This document shows, one piece after another, positions 30,644-41,600 of a stretch of 64,000 nucleotides of DNA. Below the pieces are notes generated by a model. It saw only the letters and a list, made by a program, of their open reading frames with translations. It did no database searches and was not told the DNA's origin. Position 1 is the first letter of the stretch, and every line of letters starts with the position of its first letter. Source of the stretch: an uncultured Psychroserpens sp. (GTDB lineage: Bacteria; Bacteroidota; Bacteroidia; Flavobacteriales; Flavobacteriaceae); NCBI RefSeq assembly GCF_947501425.1, contig NZ_CANMVN010000003.1, forward strand, positions 310,001 to 374,000, written 5' to 3'. Made by a program: the position numbers and the translations under genes.

Positions 30644-31547
30644 AACTCTAATCGCTATAGTAGGTCCTACAGCTATAGGAAAAACTGCTCTCAGTATCAA
30701 ATTAGCTAATTATTTCAAAACTGAGATCATTTCAGCAGACTCCAGACAGTTTTATAAAGAAATGCAAATTGGCACTGCAGCTCCTACGCTTTCCGAATTG
30801 AATGCCGCTCCTCATCATTTTATAAAACACATTTCAATTGAAGACGACTATAATGTGGGAGCTTTCGAAAAAGATGCTATTGATACGTTAAAAACGCTTT
30901 ACAAAACACATGAAGTCGTTATTATGGTTGGTGGCTCAGGATTATATGTCAATGCTGTCACCAAAGGCTTAGATACGTTTCCTAAAGTTGATAAATCAAT
31001 ACGTGAAGATCTCAATCAAAAATTAGCCTCTCATGGTTTAGAAGCTCTGCAACTTCAGCTTAAAACATTAGATCCAAAAGCCTATCAAAATATTGCTGTT
31101 GATAATCCGCATCGCGTTATAAGAGCCTTAGAGGTTTGTATTGGTAGCGGACAAGCCTACTCTTCATTTTTAACTTCGGAAGAAAAAACCAGAGATTTCA
31201 AAACAATAACTATTGGACTTACCGCTGATAGACCTATTATTTATGATAGGATTAATAGACGTGTTGATCTTATGATTGCTGAAGGTTTACTTGATGAAGT
31301 AAAACAACTCAAGTCTAAACAACATCTTAATGCACTAAATACAGTTGGCTACAAAGAACTATTTAACTACTTAAATGGTGAATGGGATTTAAAGTTTGCT
31401 ATTTCTGAGATTAAAAAAAATACCAGACGTTTTGCTAAACGACAACTCACATGGTTCAAAAAAAATGAAGATACGATCTGGTTTGAATTTAATACAGAAG
31501 TAGAAACAATTGTTGCAACAATTAACGATGCATTATCTAGCTCTTAA
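30636..31547 (+). CDS. miaA: tRNA dimethylallyltransferase
   Basis: LIAIVGPTAIGKTALSIKLA; IISADSRQFYKEMQIGTA; overlaps the channel gene by 8 bp; tracked start at 30594 is too far upstream. Confidence 0.95.
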   Translation: MTKTLIAIVGPTAIGKTALSIKLANYFKTEIISADSRQFYKEMQIGTAAPTLSELNAAPHHFIKHISIEDDYNVGAFEKDAIDTLKTLYKTHEVVIMVGGSGLYVNAVTKGLDTFPKVDKSIREDLNQKLASHGLEALQLQLKTLDPKAYQNIAVDNPHRVIRALEVCIGSGQAYSSFLTSEEKTRDFKTITIGLTADRPIIYDRINRRVDLMIAEGLLDEVKQLKSKQHLNALNTVGYKELFNYLNGEWDLKFAISEIKKNTRRFAKRQLTWFKKNEDTIWFEFNTEVETIVATINDALSSS

Positions 31548-31633
31548 AGTTTTTTTAAAAAATAAACTATAAAAAACACTTATTTTCAGTTAATTAGAAC
31601 TACTTTCGCCACTTAATTAATTTAATATATATT

Positions 31634-31825
31634 ATGAATAAAGGTACCGTAAAATTCTTCAATAGTTCTAAAGGATTTGGATTTATCACAGAAGAAGGTA
31701 ACAGTAAAGAACATTTTGTACACATTTCAGGTTTGATCGATGAAGTTCGTGAAGGCGATGATGTAGAATTTGATTTAACAGAAGGAAAAAAAGGATTAAA
31801 CGCAGTTAACGTAAAAGTTATCTAA
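31634..31825 (+). CDS. Cold-shock domain protein
   Basis: MNKGTVKFFNSSKGFGFITEE...EHFVHISGL. Confidence 0.95.
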   Translation: MNKGTVKFFNSSKGFGFITEEGNSKEHFVHISGLIDEVREGDDVEFDLTEGKKGLNAVNVKVI

Positions 31826-31848
31826 TATTTTGATATTTTTTTAAAGTA

Positions 31849-31879
31849 AAAAAGCCAATCTAAACGATTGGCTTTTTTT
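31849..31879. terminator. Bidirectional intrinsic terminator between convergent csp and response regulator
   Basis: aaaaaagccaatc-taaac-gattggctttttt. Confidence 0.85.
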
Positions 31880-31900
31880 ATTTTTTATTGCTATCATGCA

Positions 31901-32611
31901 TTAGGCATCTTGATTAACTACAAGTCTAAACCCTTCACCATGAATGTTCAATATTTCAACATTCTCATCTAACTTTAAGTACTTTCTAAGTTTAGCAATA
32001 TAAACATCCATACTTCTAGATGTAAAATAGTTATCATCTCTCCAGATTTTTGTCAATGCTAATTCACGTGGCATGAGATCATTCTCATGAAGTGCTAGCA
32101 TACGTAATAATTCATTTTCTTTAGGAGATAATTTGATTGGATCTTTACCATCAAACTTTAAAAAACGAAGCTTAGAGTTCAAATCAAACTTACCTATTTT
32201 AAACTCAAACTGTTTACTATCAGCAATTGTATCTGTTGCCTTACGCTGCATTATTGCTTTAATTTTCATTAAAAGCACTTCGCTATCAAAAGGCTTATTT
32301 AAATAATCGTCTGCTCCAACTTTGTAGCCTTTAAGCACATCTTCCTTCATGGCCTTAGCCGTTAAAAAGATAATTGGTACATCTGTATTCTTTTCTCTAA
32401 TTTCTTTAGCTAAGGTAAATCCGTCCTTATAAGGCATCATGACATCCAAAATACAGAGATCGTAATCATCTTTTTTGAATTTTTCGAAACCTTCCATTCC
32501 GTTTTTAGCATGAACCACATCATAATCGTTCATGTTCAAATAGTCTTTTAAAACTGTTCCGAAGTTTGGATCGTCTTCAACTAAAAGTATTTTCTTATTC
32601 TGTTCTTCCAT
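31901..32611 (-). CDS. OmpR/PhoB family response regulator (RprY-like)
   Basis: ILLVEDDPNFGTVL, CILDVMMPYKDG, winged-helix C-terminus TSRSMDVYIAKLRKYLK. Confidence 0.93.
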   Translation of the reverse strand: MEEQNKKILLVEDDPNFGTVLKDYLNMNDYDVVHAKNGMEGFEKFKKDDYDLCILDVMMPYKDGFTLAKEIREKNTDVPIIFLTAKAMKEDVLKGYKVGADDYLNKPFDSEVLLMKIKAIMQRKATDTIADSKQFEFKIGKFDLNSKLRFLKFDGKDPIKLSPKENELLRMLALHENDLMPRELALTKIWRDDNYFTSRSMDVYIAKLRKYLKLDENVEILNIHGEGFRLVVNQDA

Positions 32612-32615
32612 AATT

Positions 32616-34193
32616 TTATGATATTAATGGTAGTTTTATTGTGAACGTACTACCTTTCCCTTTTTCACTTTCTACTGATATATAACCTTGGTGGTCATCT
32701 ACAATTCGTTTAACATAAGCTAAACCTAAACCATGACCTTTAACATTGTGTACATTTCCTGTGTGCTCTCTGTAAAACTTTTCAAACACCCGTTTTTGAA
32801 CTTGCTTGGACATTCCACTTCCCTGATCTGAAATTTTCAGCAAAATATTATTTCCAACATTTTCTGTATAAACATCTATTTTAGGTTCACCTTCTGTATA
32901 CTTTATAGCATTATCTAAAATATTGACAATTACATTTGTAAAATGCGTTTCATTAGCTAATACTGATGATTTATCAGCTTCTAAATGAGTTTTAACGTAT
33001 CCGTTTCTATCTTCAACTATTAATTCAACATGTGTAATCGCATCTTCTACTAGGTCGTGAAGCTTCACTCGTTCCTTACTAATATTGAGTTCATTTTTTT
33101 CTAATTTCGAAATTCGCAATACATTTTCCACCTGAGCGTGCATACGTTTATTTTCGTCTTTAATCATTTTCAAGTAACGCATTACTTTTTCTTGGTCTCC
33201 AATAATTTTAGGGTTCTTTATCGAATCTAATGCCAAATTTATTGTTGCTATAGGTGTTTTGAATTCATGCGTCATATTGTTTATAAAGTCTGTCTTAATC
33301 TGAGATATCTGACGTTGTTTTATAAGCTGATAGATAGCACTGGAATACGCTAGAATAATGATTGATGTAAATATGATAGACAACACTATCATACCTAGAA
33401 TAGAAGAGAGTAAAAACTTTCTTCGCTCTGGAAAATCAACATATAACGTAAACTTACTTTTGTTTTGATTGTCTGCAAAAACAGGAATCCCCATAGTTGA
33501 TTTCGTGTTCAGGTAAAAATCATCAGATTGAATCTTAGTCGCTAAATCTTTATCATATATCGCATATTCAAAAGGTGTATCAATACCACTGCTTGCAAAT
33601 TGCGATGCCAATAATTCTGATACTTCTTCGTTTGTAATTCTCTTATAAACTGGGTAATTCTTGTAGGCTTTTCGATAATTTTCTTTATAAAACTTTCGTC
33701 CTACTTCATCTAAAGTACTGTAATCTGTGAATTTTTGGCTAGGTCTTAAGCTTACTTTACCATCAATGGAGTTACGCTCAAAAACCTTAGTTTCACTTAT
33801 ATTAGTGAATCTACTTATGTTTATACTGTCTGTACCAATGTCAAAGAACAATGATGGAACTTTAAAGCTCTCTTCTGCAATAGCATTTTTAAACCTAATA
33901 GCCTGATTTGTTTCTTCATTGAAAGAATCAAAAATCAAAAGATGTTTGATCTCTGTAGTATCAGGTGTTCGACCATTTGCAATCACTTCTCTATATACTC
34001 TATCGTAACTGAGAAGTTCTTTATCTTCAATAGCTTTAGAAACCGAAATAAGAGAACGTTTAACATTTAAAGTAAATTGTTTCTCTTCGTTTTTTAAAGT
34101 ATTGTTAATAAAAAATGCTTGAACGAAGATGATGCCAATGAGTGATAAACTCATCAAAACCACCAATAAAATGAATAGCTTTTTGCCCATCAT
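32616..34193 (-). CDS. Sensor histidine kinase (RprX-like)
   Basis: HEFKTPIATINLALDSI H-box; NILDNAIKYTEGEP N-box; DQGSGM; GHGLGLAYVKRIVDDHQG. Confidence 0.94.
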   Translation of the reverse strand: MMGKKLFILLVVLMSLSLIGIIFVQAFFINNTLKNEEKQFTLNVKRSLISVSKAIEDKELLSYDRVYREVIANGRTPDTTEIKHLLIFDSFNEETNQAIRFKNAIAEESFKVPSLFFDIGTDSINISRFTNISETKVFERNSIDGKVSLRPSQKFTDYSTLDEVGRKFYKENYRKAYKNYPVYKRITNEEVSELLASQFASSGIDTPFEYAIYDKDLATKIQSDDFYLNTKSTMGIPVFADNQNKSKFTLYVDFPERRKFLLSSILGMIVLSIIFTSIIILAYSSAIYQLIKQRQISQIKTDFINNMTHEFKTPIATINLALDSIKNPKIIGDQEKVMRYLKMIKDENKRMHAQVENVLRISKLEKNELNISKERVKLHDLVEDAITHVELIVEDRNGYVKTHLEADKSSVLANETHFTNVIVNILDNAIKYTEGEPKIDVYTENVGNNILLKISDQGSGMSKQVQKRVFEKFYREHTGNVHNVKGHGLGLAYVKRIVDDHQGYISVESEKGKGSTFTIKLPLIS

Positions 34194-34253
34194 TCAAATT
34201 TAGTATTTTAACATTTAGAACTATTAATGTTTAACCTTACATTAACAAATATG

Positions 34254-34853
34254 TTAATTCTTGATTTTTTTGATTTTTTTTAGAATGGACCTATGTGTTT
34301 TAGCAACCTGTTTTTTAGTGTCCTCAAGCTCATCATTTACAATTACAAAATGAGATTTTTTGATCTTTTCTTCATCACTCATTTGGTTTTTTAGTATAGC
34401 TTCTATCTTAGATCTGTTAGTGTTATCCCGCTCTAGCACCCGTTTGATACGCTCTTCAACATCTGCTGTTACTGTAATTATAAAATCATATTCAGCTTCC
34501 TTATTATGCTCAAAAATAATTGCTGCTTCTTTGATAACATATGGTGCATTTTGTCTTTTCAACCAACGTTTAAAATGAGATCCTACTTTTGGATGGACAA
34601 TTGCATTTATTTTGTCTAAATTCTCTTTATCATTAAATATTTTTGAAGCAATAAATGGTCGGTTTAAAGTATTTCCAATATAAGCTTCTTCTCCAAATAG
34701 AGCAACTAACTTTCTTCTAATGACTTTAGATCTGTTCATTAATCGCTTGGCTTCAACATCAGCAATGTAGATAGGTATGTCGTATGCTTTAAAAAAGTTT
34801 GCGACAGTAGTTTTTCCGCTACCAATTCCTCCTGTAAGTCCTACAACAATCAT
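34254..34853 (-). CDS. coaE: Dephospho-CoA kinase
   Basis: MIVVGLTGGIGSGKTTVANFF; IIFEHNKEAEYDFIITVTA. Confidence 0.95.
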   Translation of the reverse strand: MIVVGLTGGIGSGKTTVANFFKAYDIPIYIADVEAKRLMNRSKVIRRKLVALFGEEAYIGNTLNRPFIASKIFNDKENLDKINAIVHPKVGSHFKRWLKRQNAPYVIKEAAIIFEHNKEAEYDFIITVTADVEERIKRVLERDNTNRSKIEAILKNQMSDEEKIKKSHFVIVNDELEDTKKQVAKTHRSILKKIKKIKN

Positions 34854-35818
34854 TTTACAATTATATATTCTACTTTGTTTTGTTTTAATTTAGCCGATTT
34901 AATATGGTCTGAATTTATGATCAATTTAGGTGTAAAATATGAAGTTTTGGTTTTTAAAACCGTATTGTAATCACACTCAATCTTAAAATCATGAGGCTTT
35001 ACTAATTTATAGTTTTTGAGACTTACGTAATAATAAACCTTCATATACTTAGGAAAATAATTAATCTCAATCGTATTGGGTTTATTCAAAATTGTTACTG
35101 GAATTTCAAACGTTCCTTCAGTAAATTTTTCAACTTGAGCCTTAACAATTACATTATCTTCGGAAATCTTTAAACGCTCAGACGATTCTGGAAGATCAAG
35201 TTTAACTGGATGGTTTAAATCAGATTTCACATCATTCAAATTGAACGTTTGTGTTTTTATTACATCAATTTTAGAAATTTCTTGTTCAGACCCTATTACT
35301 TTTACTGAATCTGGCTCTAATACTATATCATAAAGCACATCATAACCTGGAGCATAATTAACCTTAGAACTTAATACTACTGGAACTGTTTTTACACTCA
35401 AAACACCATAAGGAAATAATAAGGTATCAGGCTTTACTGATACAATCTTTACTGATTGTCCGAGTTGTTGTTTAAAATCATAAGTTCCTTTCTCAGCTAA
35501 CCACAAATAAGTATTATCTTTAATACTCGTGTTATTTTTAAAGTCTAAACTATATGTTGGATTATAAAAATAATAGGACAATAATTTGAATCCATTTGTT
35601 GAGACTGTAACATTTACTTGAGGTAAAGTATCTATTGTAATTACATTATTTTCAGGCAGATTCTTATACTCAATTGAAAAAGGAATGGTTTCAACATAGG
35701 TTTCTGACAGCTTTGTAACTACCAGAATAAAAAATGCTATCAAAAGAAAAAGACCGAAAAGATTAAGTTTCTTATTCTTTATAGATTGTACTACTTTCGA
35801 TTTGATATTACTTACCAT
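34850..35818 (-). CDS. YbbR-like domain-containing protein
   Basis: Single N-terminal TM segment followed by YbbR-type repeats (VPVVLSSKVNYAPGYDVLYDIVLEPDSVKVIGSEQEISKIDVIKT). Confidence 0.75.
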   Translation of the reverse strand: MVSNIKSKVVQSIKNKKLNLFGLFLLIAFFILVVTKLSETYVETIPFSIEYKNLPENNVITIDTLPQVNVTVSTNGFKLLSYYFYNPTYSLDFKNNTSIKDNTYLWLAEKGTYDFKQQLGQSVKIVSVKPDTLLFPYGVLSVKTVPVVLSSKVNYAPGYDVLYDIVLEPDSVKVIGSEQEISKIDVIKTQTFNLNDVKSDLNHPVKLDLPESSERLKISEDNVIVKAQVEKFTEGTFEIPVTILNKPNTIEINYFPKYMKVYYYVSLKNYKLVKPHDFKIECDYNTVLKTKTSYFTPKLIINSDHIKSAKLKQNKVEYIIVK

Positions 35819-36821
35819 TTTTAAAGAATAATTTAGGGAAATGTTCCTTCGGATCTTTATTTAATAAATCAATAGCAATTGTTGATTTTAAAAACCCATA
35901 TCCATATCCGAAGAACTGAATAAAAATAGCCAAAATAGATTGAACAGCCACACTAAGGCTGCGTGTTTGAATGCATGCAAGAATAAATGCTATGACTAAG
36001 TAAGCTAGATATAGAAACAAAAAGAGTTTAAAATTGAGTAAAAACAGCATAGTAGATATAATTAAACCTACTGAAAATACTGTAGGAAACCAGTAAGTCA
36101 ATCGCTTTGTTTTAGGATGCCATTTATTAAGTATTGGTCTAACCAATCCAAATTTATGAACTTGTTGATAAAACTTTTTCCAAGAAATACGTCTTTTATG
36201 AAATACAAAAGCCTCTTTTATTAATACAGTTTGATATCCTAAATTGTGTAATCTAATAGATAGGTCAGGATCTTCTCCTGGATGAATCAAACCAAAGCCC
36301 TTTGAATCAAAAAAAGCCTGCTTAGATATTCCCATGTTAAAGCTTCTTGGCTGAAATTTATCATCAGAAGACTTACCTCCTCTTATACCTCCTGTAGTTA
36401 TAAATGAAGTCATAGCAAAGTTGATCGCTTTCTGCAAACTCGTGAAAGATGCATGAGCAGCGTCTGGTCCACCGAAACAATCTACGTATCTAGATGATAA
36501 ATAAGAATGAACAGTTTCTAAATAATGTGATGGTAATAAACAATCGGAATCTAGAATTATAAAATAATTTCCTTTAGCTTTTTGCATGCCATAATTTCTA
36601 GAATCTCCCGGACCAGAATTAGGTTTCGCATAATATGATATCTCTAAACCCTGATCATATTTTTTAATGATATGTTTACAATCTATAGAAGATCCGTCTT
36701 CTACAATTACGATTTCAAAAGGGATATTCCCTTCTAAATCAATAAAACTAGAGAGAAGTTCATCAACTTCATCTGGTCTATTATAGACAGGAATTATGAA
36801 AGAGAATTGCAATGACATCAT
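35808..36821 (-). CDS. Glycosyltransferase family 2 protein
   Basis: FSFIIPVYNRPDEVDELLSS; IVEDGSSIDCKHII; YFIILDSDCLLP; C-terminal TM segments; start moved to MSLQFS region. Confidence 0.92.
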   Translation of the reverse strand: MMSLQFSFIIPVYNRPDEVDELLSSFIDLEGNIPFEIVIVEDGSSIDCKHIIKKYDQGLEISYYAKPNSGPGDSRNYGMQKAKGNYFIILDSDCLLPSHYLETVHSYLSSRYVDCFGGPDAAHASFTSLQKAINFAMTSFITTGGIRGGKSSDDKFQPRSFNMGISKQAFFDSKGFGLIHPGEDPDLSIRLHNLGYQTVLIKEAFVFHKRRISWKKFYQQVHKFGLVRPILNKWHPKTKRLTYWFPTVFSVGLIISTMLFLLNFKLFLFLYLAYLVIAFILACIQTRSLSVAVQSILAIFIQFFGYGYGFLKSTIAIDLLNKDPKEHFPKLFFKNGK

Positions 36822-36848
36822 AGGTGACAAAGGTAAGTAAAGAAAATA

Positions 36849-36875
36849 CAAAAGCCACCTTAAAGGTGGCTTTTG
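36849..36875 (-). terminator. Intrinsic terminator of the P-domain T9SS gene
   Basis: aaaagccacctt-aa-aggtggctttt. Confidence 0.75.
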
Positions 36876-36895
36876 AAAAACTATTTAAGTTAAGC

Positions 36896-38455
36896 TTATT
36901 GCTTAAGTATTCTTACAGTTTCTGTTACGTTATCAATAGTAACCTGAACAAAGTAAGCACCTTGACTTAATTCGTTCATGTTGATAACACTCTCTACAGT
37001 ATTAGGAGCAGTTCTTAAAACTTCTTGTCCTAACATATTGTAAATAGATACATTTTGAATATCCTTTTGAGCACTTAATGTTAACTCATTTCTAACTGGG
37101 TTAGGGAAATACGTAAATGTGTTTTCATTTTCAAAAGACTCAACAGATAATGTTGGATCAGTTAAAGATACATCAAAAGTACCTGTATCTGCACCAAAAC
37201 CATCAATTACAAAGTAATATGTTGCACCAGCAGTTAAACCAGCTACTTGTAAGTTAGCTTGAAGACCAGCACCATCACCAACAACATTGGCATCATCATC
37301 CTCATCACAAGCTACCTCTACAGCAGTTGATAAGTCTGTACAATCACCAACAGTGAATAATGTAATTTGTGTGTCGTTTAATGTACCATCACCTGCTAAT
37401 TCTTCAGTTTGAATTAAAACTTCACCTGTAACAGGTGCTACGAATGAGAACCAAACCGTATCACTTGCAGATGGTGTACCAAAGTAACATGTACCTGGAA
37501 CTTCTCCAGTTTCTACAGAAGCAGCTTCATTTGAATAGAATGCACCAGTTGATGCATCACCAATATTAAGCATGATTGCATTACATGCATCATCATTTGC
37601 AGGAGGTAAAGCAGGTGTTGTAAACGCTGTTCCACCAGACCAAGAACTAAATCCTGCAGTATCACAGTTAGCTCTTACATAAAATACATAATCAGTTGCA
37701 TCAGTTAATCCAGCTTCAGTTGCAGCAACAACACCAGCTCCAGTTGAACCAGAGAATAAGAATGTATCAACATCAGGATCACCTCCTGGTGCTAAAATTC
37801 CCCATTCAAAACCTAAAGTTGCTGTTGGTACATCAGACCAAGAAAAATCTGCAGACGTTGGCGACGTTGGTGTTGCTGTAGCTCCAGCAGGAGATGAACA
37901 TGTAGGTGTTGGTGCAAATGTAAGTGCCCAACTATCAACAGTTCCAACATCTCCACCAGCATCATCACAAACTATTAGGTTCCATACACCATCACCAGCA
38001 GTAGTACCACTATTAAAACCAGCTAAGGCTTCTAAAGGTGCAAAAGTTCCTGTTAATGGATCAGTATTAGCAGTTGGTAACGCTGCAGCTCCATCTTGTA
38101 ATACAAGATTCACAAAACCATCTCCATTTCCTGCAACATCGTCAGTTAAAAGTACTGTTACAGCTCCAGAAGGATCCTGTAAACTGATAACAATATCAGA
38201 ATTCCAAGTGTGTGTTACATTAAGTGTTACACTCTCAAGAATGTTAGTTGTACCTAATGTACCAACACCAGTAACCGCAGTTGAAGGTAAAGTTAACTCA
38301 TCTGCAGTACCACAAGTAGCAGCAGTTGTACCATTACCATTTTGCATATCCGCAGGATATGTAGCAGGATCACTAGTAGCATCAGATGTGAAGGTTTGAG
38401 CAAAACCTAAACCGCACATCATTACAAAAAGTAAAAGAAAAGTAATTTTTTTCAT
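36896..38455 (-). CDS. P-domain and fibronectin type III protein with T9SS type A sorting domain
   Basis: Proprotein convertase P-like NTDPLTGTFAPLEALAGFNSGTTAGDGVWNLIVCDDAGGDVGTVDSWALTF; C-terminal FTYFPNPVRNELTLSAQ...GAYFVQVTIDNVTETVRILKQ. Confidence 0.88.
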   Translation of the reverse strand: MKKITFLLLFVMMCGLGFAQTFTSDATSDPATYPADMQNGNGTTAATCGTADELTLPSTAVTGVGTLGTTNILESVTLNVTHTWNSDIVISLQDPSGAVTVLLTDDVAGNGDGFVNLVLQDGAAALPTANTDPLTGTFAPLEALAGFNSGTTAGDGVWNLIVCDDAGGDVGTVDSWALTFAPTPTCSSPAGATATPTSPTSADFSWSDVPTATLGFEWGILAPGGDPDVDTFLFSGSTGAGVVAATEAGLTDATDYVFYVRANCDTAGFSSWSGGTAFTTPALPPANDDACNAIMLNIGDASTGAFYSNEAASVETGEVPGTCYFGTPSASDTVWFSFVAPVTGEVLIQTEELAGDGTLNDTQITLFTVGDCTDLSTAVEVACDEDDDANVVGDGAGLQANLQVAGLTAGATYYFVIDGFGADTGTFDVSLTDPTLSVESFENENTFTYFPNPVRNELTLSAQKDIQNVSIYNMLGQEVLRTAPNTVESVINMNELSQGAYFVQVTIDNVTETVRILKQ

Positions 38456-38589
38456 ATTTAGTTGAATTTAATTAATAAGTCTTAAAATTATGATAAATCT
38501 GTAATAAAGTGAAACGAATATTATATAATCGATTAAATACAATAATTGTCGTTGAAATACATACATCTGCTTAACATTCAGTGTATTAA

Positions 38590-38622
38590 AAAAAGACCTC
38601 GCTTTTATCAAGCGAGGTCTTT
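38590..38622 (-). terminator. Intrinsic terminator of the large T9SS gene
   Basis: aaaaagacctcgctt-ttatc-aagcgaggtcttt. Confidence 0.8.
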
Positions 38623-38653
38623 CATTTATTAAAAATTCAACTATACTATTTGG

Positions 38654-41600
38654 TTATTCTTTGATAACTCGTATAGCTTTAGTTTGGTCTCCTATAGACA
38701 CCTTAACAATGTAAGCTCCAGATTGGATGTTAGACATATCAATGTTTTGGATTGTATTTTGGCTATCTACAGCTATAATACGTTGTCCAAGCATATTAAA
38801 TATCTCAACACTATCGATAGCTCTCGGTGAATCCAGAGTCAATACATCCTTAACTGGATTAGGGAAATATGTGAATCCTTCAAATGTATTGTCATCAACT
38901 CCTAACGTTGTTGGTGACCATGCACAGATATTAAAGTTACCTTTAAAATTATCTTGCCATTCCCATACACGAACTAAGAGTACTTCACCTGGAGTTAATC
39001 CTGTTAACTCTACCAGAGATAATAGTCCGTCACCATCATCATCGCTACAAGCGATTTCAACCAATGCTCCTGAGACTCCTGTATAGACTTCCATTACAGT
39101 ATCTGTAATAATTGGATCTGTAGTTGAAGCCGAAACTTCAATTGTCAATTCACCTGTAGAAGGCACCATTACTTTGAACCACACATCTCCTGCTGGATCT
39201 GATGTAGAGCAACTTGCTTCGTTATCATTTTCAATTGAATCTGTAGCTCCCACATTAGTTCCAGCAACTATAGTTTCACATAGTGTATCTCCAACAGGTA
39301 AATCAATTGCTCCAGCAATTTCATCATTTTCTGGCGCTGGCGGAGGACAAGTAAATTCAAATGTTCCAACTGTAAAGCTACATGCTTCATCCAAAGCAAT
39401 TAACTCAATAGTTACAGAATCTCCACTATTATATGGTCCAGCTGTAACTGTTCCAGCAACTACTGCATACGTAGTTGTTCCATCATCGAAAACACTTCCT
39501 GCACTTCCGGCATCTGATACCAAGATTTCTACTGTAAATGACCCTGTTCCATCTGGATTACAATCGTCTACAACAGTAGAACTATCAATAGTAGCTAGAG
39601 TACAAGCTGGTGGTGGAATAAACTCTAATGTCCAAGTAAACTCATTGGCGCCACTTGCATATCTATCATCCCACTCTATTGTATAAGGTGTTCCAGCGGT
39701 TACTGGGATTGTTAATTCTGAAGCAAAATTATTACCTAATCCTGAAGCACAAGAATCATCATTACTAGCAATAGATGTTAAATCAATACAAGGACCAGTT
39801 CCAATATTTAAGAAAGTATCTGCTCCTCCATCACATGAATTCACATATATTTCTCCATCTTCAGCTGGTGTGTAGACAAAAAACGCAGAGTCTCCACCTG
39901 TTCCCATTATAGAACCACCTGAACCTTGAGTTATCGTTGTTGTATATGTACCAGGAGTGATAGCTTCGGCAGTATCACAATTATCTTGAGCTAGCGGACA
40001 AGTGAAACTAAATGTTCCCACAGTGTCATTACACGCTGCATCTAAAGCTACAATTTCAATAGTTACTGAATCTCCTGTATTATATGTACCTAAAGTATTT
40101 AATCCAGCAACGACTGGATAGGTCGCTGTACCATCATCAAAAACACTTCCGGCGTCTCCTGCATCCGTTACAACAATTTCTACGGTGAATGTTCCTGTTC
40201 CATCTGGGTTACAACTATCAACGACGTCTGCAGTATCAATTATAACTGGTGCACACGATAACCCTGGTGTACTAGCAACAAACTCTAAGTTTCCAGTTAG
40301 TGAGTTAGACGTAGTAGCATCAAAGCCATCACTATAGGTGGTATTAAATCCACCTAATGCTATATAATATGTTCCTGCTGGAAGACCTGCTTCTGTAATA
40401 GAACTTTGTGGGCTTCCGAAATCATCATTGTTAGCAATTAAGAAACCATTACTATCATAAACACCTATTTCAGTATCAAAATCAGATAATAATGTATCGA
40501 AGGTTGCTTCAGTACATCCTCCATCATAAGTTAATTCCAACCATACTACACCATCAGCAGCACCATCATAAGCCGCAGAATAGGAGTCAGAATCTGAACA
40601 TCCTGTAAGACTTAAACTAGCTACTGTAGCTGGCGCTGGAGGTGCTGGAGTACTTGCATTAATCACTAATGATCCTACAGCTGTAGAACTTGATGACACA
40701 TCATAACCAGAAGCGAATGTTGTGTTAAACCCTCCTGCAGCTATATAATAAGTTCCAGCTGGTAAACCTAATGCCGTAAAAGAACTTAATGTTCCAGTTC
40801 CTCCATCATCATCATTCCCAATTAAATTACCTAAATTATCATAAATACCTATCTCAGTATCAAAGTCAGATGTTTCAGTATCAGCAGTTACCTCTGTACA
40901 ATTTCCATCATAAACAAGTTCAACCCAAACCACACCTTGAGTAGTACCATCGTAAGCTACTGAATACGTATCACTATCAACACAACCATCAAGCGTTAGT
41001 GTTGCTTCTGTGGATGGATATAATGATGGGCAAATCACAGCTAAATCAAAGCTTCCGGTAGCTCCATTAAATCCTTCTACTGCAATAAGATAATTTGTTG
41101 CACCATCTGAAGTAATGGATACTTCTGATTGTAAACCACAAGAATCATCATTGCCATCAACGACTAATCCACCACATGAATCATATACAGTAATGATGGT
41201 ATCAAAACCTGATCCACATAAGCTAAATGTTACAGTATCTCCTGCTGTAGTTAATGAACTATCAAAAGAAAACCATACATCTACATCGCCGTTACCATCG
41301 GTATCTGTTCCAGTATCTGTACTACCAGATGCAGAATCAAAACAAGTCAACGCTGTTGCACTTAAGCAATCGTCATTAGAAGGTGGTGGCGGTGGACCAA
41401 AAGTTAAGGCCCATGCATCTAATGTTCCTGTATCACCAGAGGCATCATCACAAACTCTTAAAATCCATACACCATCTGCAGCAACTCCATCGAAGTCTAA
41501 CAAACTACCTTCTGGAGAATATGTACCTGTAAATGGTGCTACTCCACCTGTAATCGGTCCGTCAGCTCCACCATCAGCAAACACAGTGCCTGTGTAATTG

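Noticed and set aside
39174-39686. 170-aa plus-strand ORF inside the large T9SS gene
   Set aside because: Antisense shadow of a Thr/Asp/Gly-rich coding sequence; low-complexity Ser/Pro/Val composition and no recognisable domain.
41115-41597. 160-aa plus-strand ORF antisense to the P-domain gene
   Set aside because: Same antisense-shadow effect; the minus strand has a clear P-domain and signal peptide.
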